From: Duganella sp. OV510
Lineage (GTDB): Bacteria > Pseudomonadota > Gammaproteobacteria > Burkholderiales > Burkholderiaceae_D
Assembly (NCBI RefSeq): GCF_900100205.1
Contig: NZ_FNEQ01000005.1
Coordinates: forward strand, 124,001 to 188,000
Direction of reading: 5' to 3'
DNA: 64,000 nt
Made by a program: the position numbers and the translations under genes. Every line of letters begins with the position of its first letter. Position 1 is the stretch's first letter. Below are positions 52,719-63,186 of this stretch, one piece after another. The notes beneath the pieces are model-generated. The model saw only the letters and a program-made list of their open reading frames with translations, had not been told where the DNA came from and searched no databases.

Positions 52719-54901
52719 GCTTTAATGTCCTGCAAATTCGGGGGAGCCATCTCCGCCAAAGCCACTGCCAGTTCCTGCCGCAGCGTCGCCAGGTGGGGAT
52801 GGATGGCGGCCAGCTCGCCGGCGTCGGCCAGTTTTTCGATCTGGGCGCAGTACGCGTGCAATGCGTCGGCGCCGAGAAAGGCGGCGGCGCCCATCAGGCT
52901 GTGCGCGGCCAGCGCGACGGCGGTGGCGTCGCACTGGTCGACGCCGCGCTGCGCGACTTCCAGCAGGCGCGGGCCTTCGACCAGAAAGGCGGCGCGCATC
53001 GCGTGATACAGCTTGTCGCCAATTTCGGGCGCCGCACTGACCGGCGTGGCGCTGACGCCGAACATGGCGTCCAGCACTGCGGGCGCCGGCGCATGCTGCT
53101 CGCCGACCAGCGGCTGGCCCTGCTCCAGCAAAGCGTCCAGCTGGCGCGCGATTTCGTTGTGCAGTTCGTTTTCATCGATTGGCTTGGCAAGGAAGGCGCT
53201 GGCGCCGGCTTCAAGGAAGCGCTGCCGCTCCTCGGCGCTGACGTTGGCAGTCAGCGCGATGACCGGAATGGCTGGATTGCGCACGCCGTCCAGGCCAGCG
53301 CGCAGGCGCTGCACGGCGGCGATGCCATCCATGCGCGGCATGCGGCCGTCCATGACGACCAGGTCGTAATCCTGCGCCGCCAGGGCTTCCAGCGCCAGCA
53401 GGCCATCCTCGACGATGGTGACCGCGTGGCCCATATGCCCCAGCAGTTCACGCAGGATCAGTTGATTGGTGCTGCCGTCTTCGGCGCACAGCACGGCCAG
53501 GCGGCCGGAGTGCGGCCGCCGTATTTCTTCCTCTGGCACGAGCGCCGGTGCGCCGCTGCGCAGCGGCAGATAAACGCGGAACACACTGCCTACGCCGACC
53601 TGGCTGCTGGCCTCGATGCGTCCGCCCATGGCCACTGCGATATTCTTGCAGATCGCCAGGCCCAACCCGGCGCCGCCGTATTTGCGCGAGGTCGCGGCAT
53701 CGGCCTGCTCGAATTTCTGGAACAGCCGGCCCAGGGCTTTCGCCTCGATGCCGATGCCGCTGTCGCGCACGGTCAGCACGATGCCCTGCCCCGGCTGTTC
53801 CGTCACGCTGACGCGCACTTCGCCACGCTCGGTGAACTTGATGCCGTTGCCAACCAGGTTGACGACGATCTGCCGCAGCCGCGTTGGATCGCCAAGCCAC
53901 CAGGCCGGCATCGCCGGATCGACTTCGGCAATCAGCGACACGCCCTTGGCCTCGGCACGATTGGCCAGCAGGCCGACCACATCCTGCAGCAAGCCGGGCA
54001 GGTCGAAGTCCAGCGTCTCCAACGGCATCTTGCCGGCTTCCAGGCGGGTGAAATCGAGAATGTCGTTGATGATCTGTAGCAGCACCTCGGCGTTGCTCAG
54101 GCTCAGGCGCAGGCGGTCGCGTGTGTGCGGCGCCAGCGTCGGGTCTTTCAGCGACGAGCGCAGCATGCCGATCACGCCGCCCAAGGGCGTGCGTACCTCG
54201 TGACTGATCATCGCCAGAAAATCGCTCTTCAACTGATTGGACACTTCCGCCGCGCGGCGCGCCGCCAGCGACTCGGCATTGCTGGCATGGATGGCACGCT
54301 CGCGCACCAGCGCGCCGCCCAGCCCATGCAGCAGATAAGCGCAGGACACGCTCAGCACGGCCGCTACCAACAGGAAATTCACGCTCAGGATCAGCCAATG
54401 CACCAGCGGGCTGACGACGATCACGTTCATGCCCAGTTCGATGCCGCCGAAATAGCCGGCAGCGAACAGCGTAGCGCTGCACCACAGCAAGGCCAGCAGC
54501 GCGGCCCTGGTGCTCACCAGCACGGTGCACAGCACCGGCACCGCCAGCAGGTAGATCTGCGACAGCGGCCCCAGCGAAAACAGCAGCGCCACCGCCAGCA
54601 GGTAGCCTATGCCCAGCAAGGCAAAGGCGCGCTGCCGATAAGCAATATCACGACGGTAATTGAGCACCGCCATGCCCACCAGCGAAATGACGTCCACCGC
54701 CAGCAACGGCCAATGCCCCTGGCGGGCGGCGCCCCACATGCTTGGCAGCGCGGCGAGCAGCCCCATCCAGAAAGCCACGGCGCACAAGCCATTTAGCAGC
54801 CGGTTACGCCAGCCCTGTAAGTCCTGGTCACCCTGATCCAGCTGCTGCATGCGCTGGGACAAGGCGGCGCGCAGGGAGCGTACCGGTAGGCTGTCGATCA
54901 A
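52715..54901 (-). CDS. membrane hybrid sensor histidine kinase with receiver and HPt domains
   Basis: A 728-residue kinase. About six TM helices (residues ~35-195) form a membrane sensor without a periplasmic domain. A HisKA domain follows with His234 (FLAMISHEVRTPLGG), HATPase (NLVGNGIKF, DSGIGI, GAGLGLAI), a receiver (VVMDGRMPRMDG) and a C-terminal HPt with AAHSLMGAAAFLG. It is therefore a complete phosphorelay needing an external response regulator, none of which is adjacent. It is coupled to the cupin gene. Confidence 0.88.
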   Translation of the reverse strand: MIDSLPVRSLRAALSQRMQQLDQGDQDLQGWRNRLLNGLCAVAFWMGLLAALPSMWGAARQGHWPLLAVDVISLVGMAVLNYRRDIAYRQRAFALLGIGYLLAVALLFSLGPLSQIYLLAVPVLCTVLVSTRAALLALLWCSATLFAAGYFGGIELGMNVIVVSPLVHWLILSVNFLLVAAVLSVSCAYLLHGLGGALVRERAIHASNAESLAARRAAEVSNQLKSDFLAMISHEVRTPLGGVIGMLRSSLKDPTLAPHTRDRLRLSLSNAEVLLQIINDILDFTRLEAGKMPLETLDFDLPGLLQDVVGLLANRAEAKGVSLIAEVDPAMPAWWLGDPTRLRQIVVNLVGNGIKFTERGEVRVSVTEQPGQGIVLTVRDSGIGIEAKALGRLFQKFEQADAATSRKYGGAGLGLAICKNIAVAMGGRIEASSQVGVGSVFRVYLPLRSGAPALVPEEEIRRPHSGRLAVLCAEDGSTNQLILRELLGHMGHAVTIVEDGLLALEALAAQDYDLVVMDGRMPRMDGIAAVQRLRAGLDGVRNPAIPVIALTANVSAEERQRFLEAGASAFLAKPIDENELHNEIARQLDALLEQGQPLVGEQHAPAPAVLDAMFGVSATPVSAAPEIGDKLYHAMRAAFLVEGPRLLEVAQRGVDQCDATAVALAAHSLMGAAAFLGADALHAYCAQIEKLADAGELAAIHPHLATLRQELAVALAEMAPPNLQDIKA

Positions 54902-54982
54902 AGGGCACTCGCTAGAAAAAATGTTAATTAGCGCGTGATTTTACTACCTTTGCAGCCTGATCGGGGCGGCTCGACAAGGTGT

Positions 54983-56368
54983 TTAGTTCAGTAATGAACG
55001 CTTGCGCGCGTAGGTGAAATACACCACCAGGCCGATTGCCAGCCAGATCAGGAAAGCGATCCAGGTCACCGCACTGAGGAAGGCCATCAGCGCGCCGCAG
55101 AACAGGATGGCCAGCGCCGGGATTACCGGTACGCCAGGGCAGCGGAAAGCGCGCGGCAGGTCCGGACGCTTCCTGCGCAGCACGATCACTGCCACCGACA
55201 CCAGGCAGAACGCCGCCAGCGTGCCGATGTTCGCCAGTTCGCCCAGCACTTGCAGCGGCACCAGCGCGCCCAGCAGGCCGAAGACGATGCCGACCATCCA
55301 GGTCGAGACGATCGGCGTGCCGGCCTTGTTCAGCGACGACAGGCTCTTCGGCAGCAGGCCGTCACGCGACATGGCGTACAGCACACGGGTCTGGCCGAAG
55401 GCCATCACCAGGATCACGGTGCTCATGCCGAGGATCGCGCCGACGTCGACGAAGCCGGCGAACCAGTTTTCACCGGCAAACTGCAACGCCAGCGATACCG
55501 GATGGTCGATGCCCTTGAATTCGGTGTACGGCACGATGCCGGTCATGATGGCTGACACCACCACGTACAGGATGGTGCAGATGGCCAGCGAACCGATGAT
55601 ACCGATTGGCAGATCGCGCTTCGGATTCTTGACCTCTTCCGCCGCCGTCGTCACCGCGTCAAAACCGATGAAGGCAAAGAACACCAGCGCCGCCGCACTC
55701 ATCACACCGGTCATACCATACGGCATGAATGGCTGCCAGTTGGCCGGGGCTACATGACGCGTGCCCACCAGAATGAACAGCAGCACCACGCCGATTTTCA
55801 CCACCACCATGATGTTGTTGACGCGTACCGACTCGCGCACGCCCAGCGACAGCATGACGGTCAGCACCATCATGATGCAGAACGCCGGCAGGTTGAAGAA
55901 GGTGGTCACGCCTGGAATCGCGCCCGGCGCGGCGGACAGCGCTACCGGAATGTGCAGGCCGAAGCCGCTCAGCAGCGACTGGAAGTAGCCGGACCAGCCA
56001 ACCGACACGGCGGACGTCACCAGGCCATATTCGAGGATCAGATCCCAGCCTATCATCCAGGCGATGATCTCGCCCAGGATGGCGTAGCTATAAGTGTAGA
56101 TGCCGCCCGCCACCGGCAGGATGGAAGCGAACTCCGCGTAGCACAGCGCGGCAAAGCCGCAGGCAAACGCGGCAACGACAAACGACAGCGCCAGCGCCGG
56201 TCCGGCGGTGGTGGCGCCGCTGCCGGTCAACACGAAGATGCCGGTGCCGACGATGGCGCCGATGCCCAGCAGGATCAGGTCGACCGGGCCAAGCACCTTG
56301 CGCAGGCCACCCTGCTGGGTGGTGGCGGCGCGCATGGCGTCGAAATCTTTGGTTCTGAAAATACTCAC
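54983..56368 (-). CDS. APC-family amino acid permease
   Basis: A 461-residue protein with twelve TM helices and the APC signature at TM1 (LLGIGAIVGTGIFVLTG) plus YAEFASILPVAGGIYTYSYA. It is closest in pattern to the cationic amino acid transporter (CAT/YfnA) group with EEVKNPKRDLPIGI. It likely imports amino acids such as arginine or lysine, but specificity is not readable. SD GGAGG precedes the ATG. It stands alone. Confidence 0.88.
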   Translation of the reverse strand: MSIFRTKDFDAMRAATTQQGGLRKVLGPVDLILLGIGAIVGTGIFVLTGSGATTAGPALALSFVVAAFACGFAALCYAEFASILPVAGGIYTYSYAILGEIIAWMIGWDLILEYGLVTSAVSVGWSGYFQSLLSGFGLHIPVALSAAPGAIPGVTTFFNLPAFCIMMVLTVMLSLGVRESVRVNNIMVVVKIGVVLLFILVGTRHVAPANWQPFMPYGMTGVMSAAALVFFAFIGFDAVTTAAEEVKNPKRDLPIGIIGSLAICTILYVVVSAIMTGIVPYTEFKGIDHPVSLALQFAGENWFAGFVDVGAILGMSTVILVMAFGQTRVLYAMSRDGLLPKSLSSLNKAGTPIVSTWMVGIVFGLLGALVPLQVLGELANIGTLAAFCLVSVAVIVLRRKRPDLPRAFRCPGVPVIPALAILFCGALMAFLSAVTWIAFLIWLAIGLVVYFTYARKRSLLN

Positions 56369-56420
56369 GCTTACTGCCTCCTCTTTTAATTAATTCTAGT
56401 TAACTCTATTCGGGCTGGTC

Positions 56421-57407
56421 TCAGGCTTCGACATCGCAGATCTGGTCGCGGCCGGCCGACTTGGCCTGGTACAGGCGACGATCGACGCGGTCCAGGAAAA
56501 TGTTGGGATCATCCTTGGCGCCCGGCACGATGGTGCCGGCGCCGACGCTGACCGTCACCAGCCGGCCGACGCCCGAGCGCGCGTGCGGCAGCTCCTTGTG
56601 CGCCAGCAGCTTGCGGCAGCGCTCGGCCACATTGCGGGCGGCGTTCTCGTCGGTGGCTGGCAGCAGCAGGATGAATTCCTCGCCGCCGAAACGTGCGCAC
56701 AGATCGCGAGCGCGCGAGGCGCCGGTATCCAGCGCTTCGGCCACGCGGCGCAGGCATTCGTCGCCCTGCACATGGCCGTAATGATCGTTGTATTGTTTGA
56801 AGTAGTCGATGTCGATCACCAGCAGCGACAGCGGCTCGCGGCTGGCCTGCGCCTTGGCCCACTCGACCGGATACAGGGTATCGAACATGCGTCGGTTGGC
56901 CACGCCGGTCAGGCTGTCGCGGTAGGACAGCACTTCCAGCTCGCGTTGCAGTTGCAGGATCTTGTCCTCGGCCTGCTTGCGCTCGGTAATGTCGAACATG
57001 AAGCCGACCAGCGCCTCGACGCTGCCGTCCTCGCGCCGCACCACGTGCACCACGTCGCGTATCCACACATAGTCGCCATCCGGCGTCAGCGCGCGGTAGT
57101 CGGCTTCGTGATCGACGCCCTGCTGCGATTGCGACACGCAGAAATCCACGGTGCGCTGGCGGTCTTCTTCGTGGATGCGCTCGGCCCAGTCGTTGACCGA
57201 CAGCCAGCTGGACTGGCTCCAGCCCAGCAAGGCCTCGATCTGCGGGCCGATATAGGTGAACTGCATGGTCGCCCAGTCGATGCGCCACGGAATGGCGCGC
57301 GTGGATTCAAGCAGGGTGCGGTAGACGCCGGAATCGGCTGGGCTGGTGTCGAGATGCGGAGATATCATGAGGCAAGAATTTAGGACCGCCATGCGGCGGC
57401 CCCGCAT
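56421..57407 (-). CDS. PAS-GGDEF diguanylate cyclase
   Basis: A 328-residue protein. The PAS_3-type domain (residues ~30-140, ending GFMFDITERKQAED) is followed by a GGDEF domain with the active motif RFGGEEF, so it should make cyclic di-GMP. The I-site RxxD is not evident. The start at 57407 overlaps the MscS stop as TAATG; starts at 57392 or 57368 are possible. Coupling with a channel gene suggests a shared response to membrane stress, which is inference. Confidence 0.87.
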   Translation of the reverse strand: MRGRRMAVLNSCLMISPHLDTSPADSGVYRTLLESTRAIPWRIDWATMQFTYIGPQIEALLGWSQSSWLSVNDWAERIHEEDRQRTVDFCVSQSQQGVDHEADYRALTPDGDYVWIRDVVHVVRREDGSVEALVGFMFDITERKQAEDKILQLQRELEVLSYRDSLTGVANRRMFDTLYPVEWAKAQASREPLSLLVIDIDYFKQYNDHYGHVQGDECLRRVAEALDTGASRARDLCARFGGEEFILLLPATDENAARNVAERCRKLLAHKELPHARSGVGRLVTVSVGAGTIVPGAKDDPNIFLDRVDRRLYQAKSAGRDQICDVEA

Positions 57408-58456
57408 TATACTGGAGCCTGCCGTGCCAGTTGCAGCGTTTGGGTTGGGTGGGCAAACCTGATGTCCAGCTCGGCAAAGCGCTCGAACAATATCGTGTTG
57501 ATGTTCTGCTGGATATCCATGTAGACGCGGTACTCCGAGCTTTGCACGATGTACACCGTCTCGAACTCCAGCGCCGACGGCCCGCAAGCCTTGAAGTGGG
57601 CGCGGTCGAACTGCGCCAGCGGCTGCGCTTCCACCGCCTGCTGCAAAATCTGCGGTATCGCCCGCACGTTTTCCTTGGTGGTCTGATAGGTCACGCTGAT
57701 CGGGAAGACGATGCGCCGCGTTTCCATGCGCTTCAGGTTGCGGATGCGGCTTTTCAGCATGTCGCTGTTGGAGAACACGATCTGCTCGCCACTCAGGCTG
57801 CGGATACGGGTGGTCTTCAGGCCGATATGCTCGACCGTGCCGGCGATGTCGTCGACGATGATGAAGTCGCCCACCATAAACGGCTTGTCAAGCACGATGG
57901 ACAGCGAGGACAACAGGTCGCCGAGGATGTTCTGCAAAGCCAGCGCGACGGCGATACCGCCGATACCCAGGCTGGCCACCAGCGTGGTGATATTGACGCC
58001 GAAGTTATCCAGTATCATCAGCATGATCACCACCCACAGCGCCACGCGCAGCAGGAAGCCCAGCACGGCGGTCGAGGTGGTGCTGGCGATGTCTTCGGCG
58101 ATGCGTTGCCGGCGGTAGTGCTCCAGCCATTCGCGCACGCCGACGTCGCCCCAACGCGCCACTTGCAGCAGCGCGGCGCCGAGGGCGAAGCGGGTCAGGC
58201 GCAGTGTGGCGGGTTCGGACATCTCCAGCCATTGCGAGCCGGCCAGCATGCCCATCATCAGCATGAATAGCGGATGGGTAGCGCCCAGCACCTTGACGGC
58301 GGCGTCATCGACATACGTGGTGGTGGTTTGCGCGTAGCGGTCCAGACGGCGCACGGCGACTTTGCGGATCAGGTACAGCAGCAGGGAGACTGCGCTGGTA
58401 ATGGCGAGGGCGATCGCCCAGGTGGTCAGGTCGTTTTTAAACAGGATGTAATTCAT
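57407..58456 (-). CDS. MscS-family mechanosensitive channel (second copy)
   Basis: A 349-residue protein with about four TM helices, the pore helix VASLGIGGIAVALALQNILG and the beta-domain motifs DKPFMVGDFI and GTVEHIGLKTTRIRS. It shares these nearly unchanged with the gene at 9594-10709, so the two are paralogs. It is translationally coupled (TAATG) to the downstream diguanylate cyclase. It opens on membrane tension to release small solutes. Confidence 0.9.
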   Translation of the reverse strand: MNYILFKNDLTTWAIALAITSAVSLLLYLIRKVAVRRLDRYAQTTTTYVDDAAVKVLGATHPLFMLMMGMLAGSQWLEMSEPATLRLTRFALGAALLQVARWGDVGVREWLEHYRRQRIAEDIASTTSTAVLGFLLRVALWVVIMLMILDNFGVNITTLVASLGIGGIAVALALQNILGDLLSSLSIVLDKPFMVGDFIIVDDIAGTVEHIGLKTTRIRSLSGEQIVFSNSDMLKSRIRNLKRMETRRIVFPISVTYQTTKENVRAIPQILQQAVEAQPLAQFDRAHFKACGPSALEFETVYIVQSSEYRVYMDIQQNINTILFERFAELDIRFAHPTQTLQLARQAPV

Positions 58457-58473
58457 CGTTCTCCAGCGTTAGT

Positions 58474-58504
58474 CGTCACTCCCGCGCAGCAGGAGTGACG
58501 GTTT
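58474..58504. terminator. hairpin between osmC-ycaO and mscS
   Basis: A perfect 9-bp inverted repeat, CGTCACTCC / GGAGTGACG, with a 9-base loop is followed by GTTTT on the plus strand. The genes on both sides are on the minus strand, where the poly-T side is missing, so termination after the upstream gene is possible but not certain. Confidence 0.5.
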
Positions 58505-58507
58505 TCT

Positions 58508-60700
58508 TCAGCGCGCTTTGGCGCGCGCGGCGTGCAGTTTCTTGTAGCTGTCGAGCAGGCGCGCGTGGCGATCCAGGCCTTCCAGCTTCATGCTGGTTGG
58601 CGTCAGGCCGTAGAAGCGCACGCTGCCATCCACCGAACCACGCACCGCATCCATGCGCTCGTTGCCGAACATGCGGCGGAAATTGACGTCATATTCATCC
58701 AGCGTCATGTCGTCATCCAGCTCGACTTCCAGCACCGCGCTCAGCGCCTGGTAGAACAGGCCGCGGTCGACGGAGTTGTCGTTGTATTGCAGGAAGGCGC
58801 CCACCTGCTCCTGCGCTTCTTCAAACTGCTGCAAGGCCAGGTTGATCAGCAGCTTCAGTTCCAGCACGGTCAGCTGGCCCCAGACGGTGTTCTCGTCGAA
58901 CTCGATGCCGATCAGCGTGGCGATGTCGCCGTACTCATCCAGCTCGTTGTTCTCCAGGCGTTCCAGCAGCGCTTCCAGCTGGTCGTCATCGAGGCGGTGC
59001 AGGTTCAGCACGTCCTCGCGGAACAGCAGCGACTTGTTGGTGTTATCCCAGATCAGGTCTTCCACCGGATAGACTTCCGAGTAGCCTGGCACCAGAATGC
59101 GGCAGGCGGTCGCGCCCAATTGATCGTAGACGGCAGTGTAGACTTCCTTGCCCATCTCTTCCAGGATGGCCAGCAGCGTCGCCGCTTCGTCGGCATTCGA
59201 GTTTTCGCCGTGACCGGAAAAATCCCACTCGACGAAATCGTAGTCGGCCTTGGCGCTGAAAAAGCGCCACGACACCACGCCGCTGGAATCGATGAAGTGC
59301 TCGACAAAGTTGTACGGCTCGGTGACGGCTTCGCTGGCGAAGGTCGGGCGCGGCAGGTCGTTCAAGCCTTCAAAGCTGCGGCCCTGCATCAGTTCGGTCA
59401 GGCTGCGCTCCAGCGCCACTTCCAGGCTAGGGTGCGCGCCAAACGAGGCGAACACGCCACCGGTGCGCGGATTCATCAGCGTCACGCACATCACCGGGTA
59501 GACGCCGCCCAGCGACGCATCTTTCACCAGCACCGGGAAGCCTTGTTCTTCCAGGCCCTTGATGCCGGCCACGATGCCTGGATATTTCGCCAGCACTTCA
59601 TCCGGCACATCCGGCAAGGCGATCTCGCCTTCGAGGATTTCGCGCTTGACGGCGCGTTCGAAAATCTCCGACAGGCACTGCACCTGCGCTTCGGCCAGCG
59701 TATTACCGGCGCTCATGCCGTTGCTGGCGTACAGGTTCTCGATCAGGTTGGACGGGAAGTACACCGTCTCGCCGTCCGACTGGCGCACGAACGGCAGCGC
59801 GCAGATGCCGCGCTTGACGTTGCCGGAATTGGTGTCGAACAGGTGCGTGCCACGCAGCTCGCCGTCCGGATTGTAGATGGCCAGCGAATAGTCATCCAGC
59901 AGGTCGGCCGGCAGCTTGCCTTTCGGGCCAGGCTTGAACCAGCGCTCGTTTGGATAATGCACGAAGTCGGCGTTGGCGATGTCCTCGCCCCAGTAGGCGC
60001 CGGCATAGAAGTGGTTATTGCTGATGCGCTCAATGTACTCGCCCAGCGCCGAGGCCAGCGCGCTTTCCTTGGTCGCGCCCTTGCCGTTGGTGAAGCACAT
60101 CGGCGAGTGCGCGTCGCGGATGTGCAGCGACCACACGTTCGGCACGATGTTGCGCCACGAGGCGATTTCGATCTTGATGCCGATATCAGCCAGCAGGCCG
60201 GACATATTGGCGATGGTCTGCTCCAGCGGCAGGTCTTTGCCGGCGATATAGGTGCTGGCCTCGGTGTCCGTGCTGACGGTCAGCAGCGCCTGTGCGTCAG
60301 CGTCCAGGCTGGCGACTTCCTCGATGATGAAGTCCGGCCCTTCCTGCACCACTTTCTTCACCGTGCAGCGGTCGATCGAGCGCAGGATGCCCTGACGGTC
60401 TTTGTCGGAAATATCCTCCGGCAATTCCACCTGGATCTTGAAAATCTGCTTGTAGCGGTTTTCCGGATCGACGATGTTGTTTTGCGACAGGCGGATATTC
60501 TCGGTCGGGATGTTGCGCGTATTGCAGTACAGCTTGACGAAATACGCCGCGCACAGCGCCGACGAGGCCAGGAAGTAATCGAAGGGGCCGGGTGCCGAAC
60601 CATCGCCTTTGTAGCGGATCGGCTGGTCGGCGATCACCGTAAAATCATCGAATTTGGCTTCGAGACGCAGCTTGTCGAGAAAGTTGACCTTAATTTCCAT
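58508..60700 (-). CDS. OsmC domain / YcaO domain fusion protein
   Basis: A 730-residue protein: an OsmC-like thiol peroxidase-type domain (residues ~1-145, with Cys50 in SALCAAYF and Cys112 in SIDRCTVKK) is fused to a YcaO domain (ATP-binding motifs ALGEYIERISNN and SEIFERAVKREI) and a C-terminal TPR-like region. YcaO proteins activate amide bonds with ATP; stand-alone YcaO of E. coli is implicated in RimO methylthiolation. The fused protein is widespread in proteobacteria, function unproven. No peptide precursor gene is nearby. Confidence 0.88.
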   Translation of the reverse strand: MEIKVNFLDKLRLEAKFDDFTVIADQPIRYKGDGSAPGPFDYFLASSALCAAYFVKLYCNTRNIPTENIRLSQNNIVDPENRYKQIFKIQVELPEDISDKDRQGILRSIDRCTVKKVVQEGPDFIIEEVASLDADAQALLTVSTDTEASTYIAGKDLPLEQTIANMSGLLADIGIKIEIASWRNIVPNVWSLHIRDAHSPMCFTNGKGATKESALASALGEYIERISNNHFYAGAYWGEDIANADFVHYPNERWFKPGPKGKLPADLLDDYSLAIYNPDGELRGTHLFDTNSGNVKRGICALPFVRQSDGETVYFPSNLIENLYASNGMSAGNTLAEAQVQCLSEIFERAVKREILEGEIALPDVPDEVLAKYPGIVAGIKGLEEQGFPVLVKDASLGGVYPVMCVTLMNPRTGGVFASFGAHPSLEVALERSLTELMQGRSFEGLNDLPRPTFASEAVTEPYNFVEHFIDSSGVVSWRFFSAKADYDFVEWDFSGHGENSNADEAATLLAILEEMGKEVYTAVYDQLGATACRILVPGYSEVYPVEDLIWDNTNKSLLFREDVLNLHRLDDDQLEALLERLENNELDEYGDIATLIGIEFDENTVWGQLTVLELKLLINLALQQFEEAQEQVGAFLQYNDNSVDRGLFYQALSAVLEVELDDDMTLDEYDVNFRRMFGNERMDAVRGSVDGSVRFYGLTPTSMKLEGLDRHARLLDSYKKLHAARAKAR

Positions 60701-60794
60701 GGGAAGAACCTGGGCGATGTTTAGTCGCTTAGTGCCTTATAAATCAAAGGGTTAGGATTCTAACATAATTCCCATGGCACTGTCGCCCATAGGC

Positions 60795-63086
60795 TCAGGC
60801 AGCTGCGCGTAGCGTCTTGGCGGCAGCGACCATATTGGTCAGCGCCGGCAGGACTTCAGCCCACTGGCGCGTTTTCAGGCCGCAATCCGGATTGACCCAC
60901 AGGCGCCCTGCCGGCACGCGCTCGGCCGCCTTTTTCATCAGTTGCACAATATGCTCCTCGCTCGGAATGTTCGGCGAGTGAATGTCGTACACGCCGGGAC
61001 CGATCTCGTTCGGATAGTTGAAGTTGTCGAAGGCGTCCAGCAATTCCATGTCCGAGCGCGAGGTTTCGATGGTGATGACGTCGGCGTCCATGTCGGCAAT
61101 CGACGCAATGATGTCATTGAACTCCGAGTAGCACATATGGGTGTGGATCTGCGTCTGGTCCCCAACGCCGTTGGCCGTGATGCGGAACGACTCCACCGCC
61201 CAGTCGAGGTATTCCTGCCATTGCGACTGGCGCAGCGGCAGGCCTTCGCGCAGCGCCGCCTCGTCGATCTGGATCACACGCACGCCAGCCCGCTCCAGAT
61301 CCAGCACTTCGGCGCGGATGGCCAGCGCCAGCTGCTTGCATGATACGGCGCGTGGCTGGTCGTCGCGCACGAAAGACCAGTTGAGGATGGTCACCGGGCC
61401 GGTCAGCATGCCCTTCATCGGCTTGCTGGTCAGTGACTGGGCGTAGCTGATCCACTCCACCGTCATCGCCTTCGGCCGGCTGATGTCGCCGAACAGGATG
61501 GGCGGCTTGACGCAACGCGAGCCGTAGGACTGCACCCAGCCGAACTGGCTGAAGGCGTAGCCGTCCAGCTGCTCACCGAAATACTCGACCATATCGTTAC
61601 GCTCGGCTTCGCCATGCACCAGCACATCCAGCCCCAGTGCTTCCTGCTCGCGCACGCTGCGGGCGATCTCCGCCTGCATCGCGGCCTTGTAAGCTGCCGC
61701 GTCCAGCGCACCGGCCTTGAAAGCGCTGCGGGCATGGCGGATATCGGCGGTCTGCGGGAAGGAGCCGATGGTGGTGGTTGGATAGGCCGGCAATTTCAGC
61801 AACGCGGCCTGTTCGGCGGCGCGTTGGGCGTAAACGCTCTTGCGCTCGCCCAGGCGGGTATCGATTGCCGCGACAGCCTGCTGTACCGCTGGATTGTTCA
61901 CGCGCGGCGAGGCGCGGCGGGCGGCCAATGCGGCGGCGTTATCTGCCAGTTCGGCCTTGACCGCATCGCGGCCATGACGCAAAGCCTTGGCCAGCACCTG
62001 CAACTCGTCCAGTTTTTGCAGCGCGAAGGCCAGCCAGGATTTGATTTCCGCATCCAGCTTCTGTTCGCTGTCGAGGTCGACCGGCACGTGCAGCAGCGAG
62101 CATGATGGCGCGATCCACAGTCGCTCGCCCAGCCGCTCCGCCAACGGTTCGAGCCAGTCCAGCACCTTGGCCAGATCGGTCTTCCAGATGTTGCGGCCGT
62201 TGATGACGCCCAGCGACAGCACCTTGTGATCCGGCAGCAGATTCAGCAGCGGGCGGATATCGTCGTGGCCGTTGATCGCGTCAATGTGCACGCCAGCTAC
62301 CGGCAGGTTGGCCAGCAGATAAAGGTTCTCCTGCAACTGGCCGAAATAGGTCGCCACCAGGATCTTGACGCGGCAGGCTTTCAGCTGGTGATAGGCCAGA
62401 TTGAAGGCATGCTGCCAGTCCTGATCCAGCTCGGTCACGAGAATAGGTTCGTCGATCTGCACCCACTCCACGCCCTGCTGCGCCAGCGTGTCCAGCAGCT
62501 GCGAATATGCGGACAGCAGCGATGGCAGCAGCGCCAGCTTGTCAGAATCATCCTTGGCTTTGCCGATCGCCAGGTAAGTGACAGGGCCGACCAGGACCGG
62601 CTTGGCTTTCACGCCTTGCGCCCTGGCCTCCGCCAGCTGTTCCAGCAAGCGCGACGCATCCAGCGTGAACCCGGTGCCGGCATGGAACTCCGGCACGATA
62701 TAGTGGTAATTGGTGTCGAACCACTTGGTCATCTCGCCGGCCGCGACACCGCCGCAGCAGCCCGCATGCTCCACAACGGATTGCGCCGAACGGCCGCGCG
62801 CAACGCGGAAGTAATTGTCCAGCGGGTCGCCGTGAAAGCCGTGCACGCGCTGCGGCAGATTGCCCAGCGTGAAGCTCATGTCCAGCACCTGATCGTAGAA
62901 CGAGAAGTCACCTACCGGCACCAGATCCAGGCCGGCCTGGTGGTTCCAGTGACGCTGGCGCAGTGCGGCGCCGGTGGCCTTCAGCGCGTCGCGCGAGGAC
63001 TCGCCCTTCCAGTAGGATTCCTGGGCAAATTTCAATTCGCGCTTGGCGCCGATGCGGGGAAAGCCGAGGTTGTGAACGATGATCAT
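60795..63086 (-). CDS. metE: cobalamin-independent methionine synthase
   Basis: A 763-residue zinc enzyme methylating homocysteine from 5-methyltetrahydropteroyl-triglutamate. It begins [15 protein letters not shown], and has two barrels. Zinc ligands are visible in the HMCYSEFND and [11 protein letters not shown] motifs, and [19 protein letters not shown] is also diagnostic. The start has SD GGAG. It is divergent from the metR gene, the usual arrangement in proteobacteria. No B12 or SAM riboswitch motif is recognised in the ~100 bp leader. Confidence 0.97.
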   Translation of the reverse strand: MIIVHNLGFPRIGAKRELKFAQESYWKGESSRDALKATGAALRQRHWNHQAGLDLVPVGDFSFYDQVLDMSFTLGNLPQRVHGFHGDPLDNYFRVARGRSAQSVVEHAGCCGGVAAGEMTKWFDTNYHYIVPEFHAGTGFTLDASRLLEQLAEARAQGVKAKPVLVGPVTYLAIGKAKDDSDKLALLPSLLSAYSQLLDTLAQQGVEWVQIDEPILVTELDQDWQHAFNLAYHQLKACRVKILVATYFGQLQENLYLLANLPVAGVHIDAINGHDDIRPLLNLLPDHKVLSLGVINGRNIWKTDLAKVLDWLEPLAERLGERLWIAPSCSLLHVPVDLDSEQKLDAEIKSWLAFALQKLDELQVLAKALRHGRDAVKAELADNAAALAARRASPRVNNPAVQQAVAAIDTRLGERKSVYAQRAAEQAALLKLPAYPTTTIGSFPQTADIRHARSAFKAGALDAAAYKAAMQAEIARSVREQEALGLDVLVHGEAERNDMVEYFGEQLDGYAFSQFGWVQSYGSRCVKPPILFGDISRPKAMTVEWISYAQSLTSKPMKGMLTGPVTILNWSFVRDDQPRAVSCKQLALAIRAEVLDLERAGVRVIQIDEAALREGLPLRQSQWQEYLDWAVESFRITANGVGDQTQIHTHMCYSEFNDIIASIADMDADVITIETSRSDMELLDAFDNFNYPNEIGPGVYDIHSPNIPSEEHIVQLMKKAAERVPAGRLWVNPDCGLKTRQWAEVLPALTNMVAAAKTLRAAA

Positions 63087-63167
63087 GCGTAGCTCCAGTT
63101 AAAAATCAGTGATCGCATGGTAAAGACCGCAACCAATGAAGTAAAATGGTCTTTTCTCACACATCTA

Positions 63168-63180
63168 TGAGTTTTATTCA
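63168..63180. promoter_or_regulatory. MetR-like binding site
   Basis: TGAGTTTTATTCA matches the MetR consensus TGAA-N5-TTCA except for one base. It lies in the metE-metR intergenic region, just before the metR ATG, where MetR is expected to control metE and itself. Confidence 0.5.
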
Positions 63181-63186
63181 TCGATT

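Noticed and set aside
58508..60700. YcaO gene as part of a RiPP (azoline peptide) cluster
   Set aside because: No precursor peptide, dehydrogenase or exporter genes flank it, and the OsmC fusion is a different widespread type.
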